Assembly (NCBI GenBank): GCA_943788635.1
Contig: CALSRA010000057.1
Span: 1-36,389, forward strand
Source of the DNA: an uncultured Alphaproteobacteria bacterium
Lineage (GTDB): Bacteria; Pseudomonadota; Alphaproteobacteria; UBA8366; GCA-2717185
Length of the DNA: 36,389 bases
Direction of reading: 5' to 3'
The notes under the pieces: model-generated
The model's database searches: none
Seen by the model: only the letters and a program-made list of their open reading frames with translations
What the model was told of the DNA's origin: nothing
Translations under genes and position numbers: made by a program
Shown here: positions 33,059 through 36,389 of the stretch, one piece after another
How the letters are laid out: each line of letters begins with the position of its first letter
Numbering within the stretch: position 1 is the first letter of the stretch

Positions 33059-33997
33059 ATGCGCGCAGTCGGACTCATGACCCATGGCGGCCCGGAGGTT
33101 CTCGAGATTGTCGAGGTGGAGGAAGTGCATGCCGGTCCGGGGCAGGTACGTATCCGGGTGCAGGCGGTGGCGGTAAATCCGACCGATACACTGGCGCGCA
33201 ACGGGTCCCGCGCTGAATTGCAGAAGGTTGACCCGCCGCCCTATGTGCCGGGTATGGACGTTGCCGGAATTATCGATGAGGTCGGCGCGGATGTTACCAC
33301 GGGCGTAAAATTAGGCGATGCGGTCATGGGCATGGTGGTGCCGAACGGAAGCCACGGCGCTTATCGCGAGCAGATCGTCCTTGATGCCCGTTCGGTGACA
33401 CACGCCCCGGCGGGGATGTCGCCGGTCCAGGCCTGCACGCTGCCGATGAACGGTCTGACGGCGCGGCAATCGCTCGATCTGCTGGCGCTCAAACCGGGGC
33501 AGGTGCTGGCGGTGACTGGCGCGGCGGGGGCCTATGGCGGCTATGTCATTCAGTTGGCGAAATCGGAAGGGCTGACTGTCATTGCTGATGCCTCGGAAGC
33601 GGACGAGGCGCTGGTCCAGTCCTTTGGCGCGGATATCATCGTGCGCCGCGGCGACGATGTGGCCGACCGGTTCCGTGAACATTTTCCCGACGGAGTCGAC
33701 GGGCTGGCGGACGGGGCTGTACTGAATGAAAAGGCGATTGCCGCGGTACGCGATGGTGGCGCGTTCACCGCGGTGCGTGGTTTTAGCGGCGATGGCCAGC
33801 GCGGTATCCGGTTCACCCCGACCCAGGTGCGCAATTATGACGGCGAATGGGAAAAGCTCGATCGGCTTCGACAGCAAGCGGAAGACGGTGTGCTGACCTT
33901 GCGCGTGGCGGACAGTTACCCGGCGGAGCGCGCCAGCGAGACGCATCGACGGCTGGAAGCCGGCGGCACGCGGGGGCGTCTTGTAATTACGTTTTGA
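33059..33997 (+). CDS. MDR-family NAD(P)H oxidoreductase (quinone oxidoreductase-like)
   Basis: A 312-residue medium-chain reductase without zinc ligands. GroES-like segment: MRAVGLMTHGGPEVLEIVEV, AVNPTDTLARNG and YVPGMDVAGIIDEVG. Rossmann nucleotide loop: VTGAAGAYGGYVIQLAKSEG (about 160-179). The end HRRLEAGGTRGRLVITF is typical of QOR-like enzymes. AAAGGA lies seven to eight bases before the ATG. The stop overlaps the converging RAYT gene by 11 bases. Its position after the hydratase suggests a shared catabolic role, but no substrate is indicated. Confidence 0.87.
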   Translation: MRAVGLMTHGGPEVLEIVEVEEVHAGPGQVRIRVQAVAVNPTDTLARNGSRAELQKVDPPPYVPGMDVAGIIDEVGADVTTGVKLGDAVMGMVVPNGSHGAYREQIVLDARSVTHAPAGMSPVQACTLPMNGLTARQSLDLLALKPGQVLAVTGAAGAYGGYVIQLAKSEGLTVIADASEADEALVQSFGADIIVRRGDDVADRFREHFPDGVDGLADGAVLNEKAIAAVRDGGAFTAVRGFSGDGQRGIRFTPTQVRNYDGEWEKLDRLRQQAEDGVLTLRVADSYPAERASETHRRLEAGGTRGRLVITF

Positions 33998-34724
33998 CCG
34001 GTGCTGGGTCGGGTTTCGGTTTCGGTCCGGGCTTTCGCTTCGCCAGTGTGCGGTTGAGGCGTTTTTCCAGGTCGGCGACGAAATCCTTCGACCCCAATGG
34101 GCGTCCCGTCCGTTCGGCGGCGCGGATGGTTTCGCGCTCGTCTTCGCGCAGCCCCTGGGCCAGAAGGCCGGCCCAATCCGGTGCAATATCCAGCAGCGGT
34201 GCCGTATCGGTCAGCCTGTCACTGCCGCCCGACAGTTTCGCCTGTGCCAGCAGTGGGGCGGTGCCGGCTGTCCGGTCACCGGCGGCGGACAGATGCGCCC
34301 GCGCGCTGGACCAGTGCCACTGGTCCGGCCGCCGCACCATTCGGGCGCGCACCGGGTTGAGTTCGACATAGCGGGCACAGGCCAGTAGATGTGCTTCGTC
34401 CAGCGGTGCGGAAGCAAAGCGCCCCTGCCACAGGTAGCCGTTCCAGTTTTCGCGCCGGTTCACATGGGTGGTGTAGCGCCGATGCGCTTCGCCCAGCGCC
34501 GCCCGCAGCCCGTCCGGGTCGGCGGGCACAAGGATCAGATGGACATGATCGGGCATCAGGCACCAGGCCCATAAGGCGGTCCCGGCCTCCCGGCAGCCGG
34601 CTGCCAGCAGCTTTGTATAGGTCGCGTAATCATCCTCGCGAAAAAACACCGGCTGCCGCCGGTTGCCCCGCTGGGTCACGATATGCGGAATTCCCGCCGC
34701 CACAATTCTCGCCAGTCTTGCCAT
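33987..34724 (-). CDS. REP-associated tyrosine transposase (RAYT, Y1_Tnp/HUH)
   Basis: A 245-residue single-strand transposase of the IS200-like Y1 family. GIPHIVTQRGNRRQPVFF opens the domain. The HUH motif is HVH in CLMPDHVHLILVP (about residues 60-65), GRFAS follows, and the nucleophile Tyr is in YVELNPVRA. The C-terminal tail is Lys/Pro-rich (KRKPGPKPKPDP). RAYTs cut and join REP hairpins and are usually single-copy domesticated genes. The ATG at 34724 is preferred over one ten codons upstream because homology begins there; neither has a clear ribosome site. A palindrome (34749-34776) lies just upstream of the gene. The nearest REP-like pair in the window is about 4 kb away. Confidence 0.9.
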   Translation of the reverse strand: MARLARIVAAGIPHIVTQRGNRRQPVFFREDDYATYTKLLAAGCREAGTALWAWCLMPDHVHLILVPADPDGLRAALGEAHRRYTTHVNRRENWNGYLWQGRFASAPLDEAHLLACARYVELNPVRARMVRRPDQWHWSSARAHLSAAGDRTAGTAPLLAQAKLSGGSDRLTDTAPLLDIAPDWAGLLAQGLREDERETIRAAERTGRPLGSKDFVADLEKRLNRTLAKRKPGPKPKPDPAPVKT

Positions 34725-34748
34725 GGACGGGAGGCATAGGGGCGTCGA

Positions 34749-34776
34749 GGACATGAGTCAAATAAGTATTATGTCC
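34749..34776. repeat. Inverted repeat upstream of the RAYT gene
   Basis: GGACAT (34749-34754) and ATGTCC (34771-34776) are inverted around a 16-base AT-rich spacer (GAGTCAAATAAGTATT). The position 25 bases upstream of the RAYT start suggests a cis element or the transposase's own recognition hairpin. Confidence 0.45.
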
Positions 34777-34806
34777 CCGTATCAATCAGTTCCGTGGCTT
34801 GCTGGT

Positions 34807-35223
34807 TCAGCCTGTGGACGGGCAGTCGTTTCCCCGGAAGGCGACGATCAGATCGTCGCGTCGGCGCTGGTTCTGGTCCAGTCTGTCCTTTGCGCCGCCA
34901 TCATTTTCGACGGCGAGAATTGCTGGAAGAAACAGGACACCGGCAATAAATCCCGCTGCCTGATTTTGGCCGCGATTTGCCTGGATCTGGCGTTCAAGCT
35001 GATCGTCATTCTCGGCGAGGCTTTCTATCGCGGTATTGATGCCGCCGCATGACATCGCGCGGATTTCAGCAGGGACACCGGCAAATGCCGCCGATAATGC
35101 CGATACGTCTGTATTGATGTCCGGCGGCAGTGCCGGGGCGGTTCGCGCGCAGGCAGCTGTTAAAAGGACAAGAAGAATACAGCTCTTTCTATTCAAGGAA
35201 CGAAACGGCACGGCCTTTTCCAT
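34807..35223 (-). CDS. Small lipoprotein of unknown function
   Basis: 138 residues. The N-terminus carries basic residues, a hydrophobic stretch and the lipobox LTAAC (Cys at about 25). The mature part has a helical region with a short hydrophobic patch (AAGFIAGVLFLPAILAV, about 90-106) and three cysteines in all (lipid Cys, SCGG, DCPS). The start overlaps the upstream lipoprotein gene by 35 bases. GGGGGTCGC lies just before the ATG at 35223; a TTG at 35196, four bases before the upstream stop, is an alternative that would remove most of the overlap. No function can be assigned. Confidence 0.65.
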   Translation of the reverse strand: MEKAVPFRSLNRKSCILLVLLTAACARTAPALPPDINTDVSALSAAFAGVPAEIRAMSCGGINTAIESLAENDDQLERQIQANRGQNQAAGFIAGVLFLPAILAVENDGGAKDRLDQNQRRRDDLIVAFRGNDCPSTG

Positions 35224-35605
35224 TCAGCGACCCCCAACTGAATAACCCGACCCCAACAGTACCGTATCGTACCAGCAGGACGGCGTCGGCATTCAACTTG
35301 GCTGCTTCCACCTTCAATTTTTCGTTGACCATTTCCCGTGTCGGGTCGGCATTGAATATCGTTGTCTTGTTGACCGTTACCTCGATGTCGCCCAGTGTCT
35401 TGTATCGGCGATCCGTCAAATCGCCGATTGACAGAAAGATGTCATCCGCCGTTTTGGTCGATATTTCCGTGTTATCCGGCAATGACGCCTGCTGCGTATC
35501 GGTATGCGTCGTATTGAGTTTTACTTCTGACGTCGCCCACGTATTACAGCCTGCCGCCATCATGCCGGTCACGGCCAGTACCAGAAATTTTAACCCTAAA
35601 CGCAT
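35189..35605 (-). CDS. Small lipoprotein with a RcsF/DUF4156-like C-terminal region
   Basis: 138 residues with a lipoprotein signal (LVLAVTGMMAAGC, Cys20). The C-terminal half reads KTLGDIEVTVNKT, then NEKLKVEAAKLNADAVLLVR. That arrangement of a short beta strand plus a helix ending in AxAV resembles small outer-membrane stress-sensor lipoproteins such as RcsF and YbjQ-like folds; the match is structural impression only. AGAGGAACAG precedes the ATG. It is followed by an overlapping lipoprotein gene, so the two are probably translated together. Likely anchored in the outer or inner membrane facing the periplasm. Confidence 0.7.
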   Translation of the reverse strand: MRLGLKFLVLAVTGMMAAGCNTWATSEVKLNTTHTDTQQASLPDNTEISTKTADDIFLSIGDLTDRRYKTLGDIEVTVNKTTIFNADPTREMVNEKLKVEAAKLNADAVLLVRYGTVGVGLFSWGSLNGKGRAVSFLE

Positions 35606-35792
35606 CTGTTCCTCTCCATTTCGAGGCAGTTATTACTGCTCCGTGGGCGGGAAAAGCCTGATTCAGCCGTTCCACGCAATTATTTTATGCTTACCATATT
35701 ACCAGCTTAGCGGGTGACGCTGCCAGCCGAAAATACCGCTGCAGCGTGGTGCGGCGTCATCAGGTCGAACACTGGCGGCAAGACCGAGCAGG

Positions 35793-36389
35793 TCAGCCGG
35801 CGAGCACCGGGCCGTCGCCGGTAATGGTGGTGCGGTGCATGACGCGTCGTTCCATCGGATTATGCGGGGTAACCAGATGCATGGTACAGCGGTTGTCCCA
35901 CAGCACGATATCATCGGTTTCCCACTGATGGCGGTAAATGAATTCCTCTTGCCCGGCGAATTCGGCCAGTTCCTCGATCAGATCGGCTGCTTCTGTATCA
36001 TCCATGTCTTCGACCGCATCGTTGTAGATCGGACTGATATACAGCGACTTGCGTCCGGTCACCGGATGGCGGCGCACCAGCGGCTGCCAGACCGGCGGCA
36101 TTGCTGCGCGTTCTTCGTCAGTCAGCTTCCGTGTCGCGGCGAGGCGGCTGAGCATTTCGAAGTCATGTCGGGCCTTGCGTCCTTCGACCTTCTCGCGCAG
36201 CCGGTCGGGCAGGGAATCGTATACCGCATACATGTTGATGAAGCAGGTCAGGCCGCCGGTTCGGCTGACTTCCAGCCCGTGCAGCAATGTCCCCATCGCC
36301 GGATTATCGCGATAGCTGGAATCCGTATGCCAGCGCCGCGCCAGATTGATCTGCTGCATAGTCGGATGGGCCGGCGGCATCAGATTGCC
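35793..36389 (-). CDS. TauD/TfdA-family dioxygenase, N-terminus beyond the window
   Basis: The minus-strand frame is open to the window edge, leaving the C-terminal 198 codons. The iron ligands are visible: RWHTDSSYR holds HxD, and DNRCTMHLVTPHNP holds the distal His. The 2-oxoglutarate arginine follows in MERRVMHRTTITGDGP. Before the HxD motif the visible GNLMPPAHPTMQ matches the usual lead-in of these enzymes. It resembles the dioxygenase at 2627-3511 but is clearly a different paralogue. The substrate is unknown. The 187 bases between its stop and the lipoprotein gene hold nothing I can identify. Confidence 0.88.
   Translation of the reverse strand, partial: GNLMPPAHPTMQQINLARRWHTDSSYRDNPAMGTLLHGLEVSRTGGLTCFINMYAVYDSLPDRLREKVEGRKARHDFEMLSRLAATRKLTDEERAAMPPVWQPLVRRHPVTGRKSLYISPIYNDAVEDMDDTEAADLIEELAEFAGQEEFIYRHQWETDDIVLWDNRCTMHLVTPHNPMERRVMHRTTITGDGPVLAG

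Overview
The window looks like chromosomal DNA of a GC-rich alphaproteobacterium, probably Rhodospirillales-like. Supporting signs are high GC, dense short-gap genes, a HemB with the aspartate-rich (magnesium-type) metal loop, CaiB/acyl-CoA dehydrogenase/TauD-rich metabolism, a CHASE2 adenylate cyclase, and REP-like palindromes carrying a GTCATCCCG core. The genus cannot be fixed from the sequence alone. I saw no rRNA, tRNA, CRISPR array or prophage, and no gene-free stretch longer than about 250 bases.

Layout. 1-6.7 kb: a partial RND-type efflux adaptor lipoprotein; a possible HTH+ACT regulator divergent from a dapA-like gene, with two AT-rich palindromes between them; a TauD-type dioxygenase; a sulfotransferase-like protein; a glutathione S-transferase; and an HlyD/EmrA-like adaptor. 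6.8-10 kb: an MFS exporter and an orphan PAS histidine kinase. 10.1-15.6 kb (minus strand): a five-gene acyl-CoA operon, CaiB/BaiF CoA-transferase > enoyl-CoA hydratase > HMG-CoA-lyase-like enzyme > acyl-CoA dehydrogenase > MFS carrier. Its order matches activation, hydration, dehydrogenation and C-C cleavage of a branched dicarboxylic acid. 15.7-21.8 kb: a TPR glycosyltransferase with an in-frame stop near its start, a CHASE2 adenylate cyclase, and a glycosyltransferase-methyltransferase fusion.

21.9-24.4 kb is a rearrangement scar. The C-terminus of an RTX calcium-binding protein abuts an internal fragment of one IS3-family element, then a complete second IS3-family element, then the first ~42 codons of a threonine dehydratase. 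Both chromosomal genes are truncated at the IS side.

24.6-30 kb: a YheT-like hydrolase, hemB, a valine-catabolism pair (isobutyryl-CoA dehydrogenase and 3-hydroxyisobutyryl-CoA hydrolase, overlapping by 4 bases) and a quinone-oxidoreductase-like MDR enzyme. 29.9-30.4 kb: two inverted REP-like hairpins followed by a GIY-YIG gene broken by a TAA stop. 30.4-36.4 kb: a pseudo-receiver protein, a secreted protein of unknown function, a 2-keto-4-pentenoate hydratase-like enzyme, a second MDR enzyme, a REP-associated tyrosine transposase (RAYT), two overlapping small lipoproteins and a partial second TauD-type dioxygenase.
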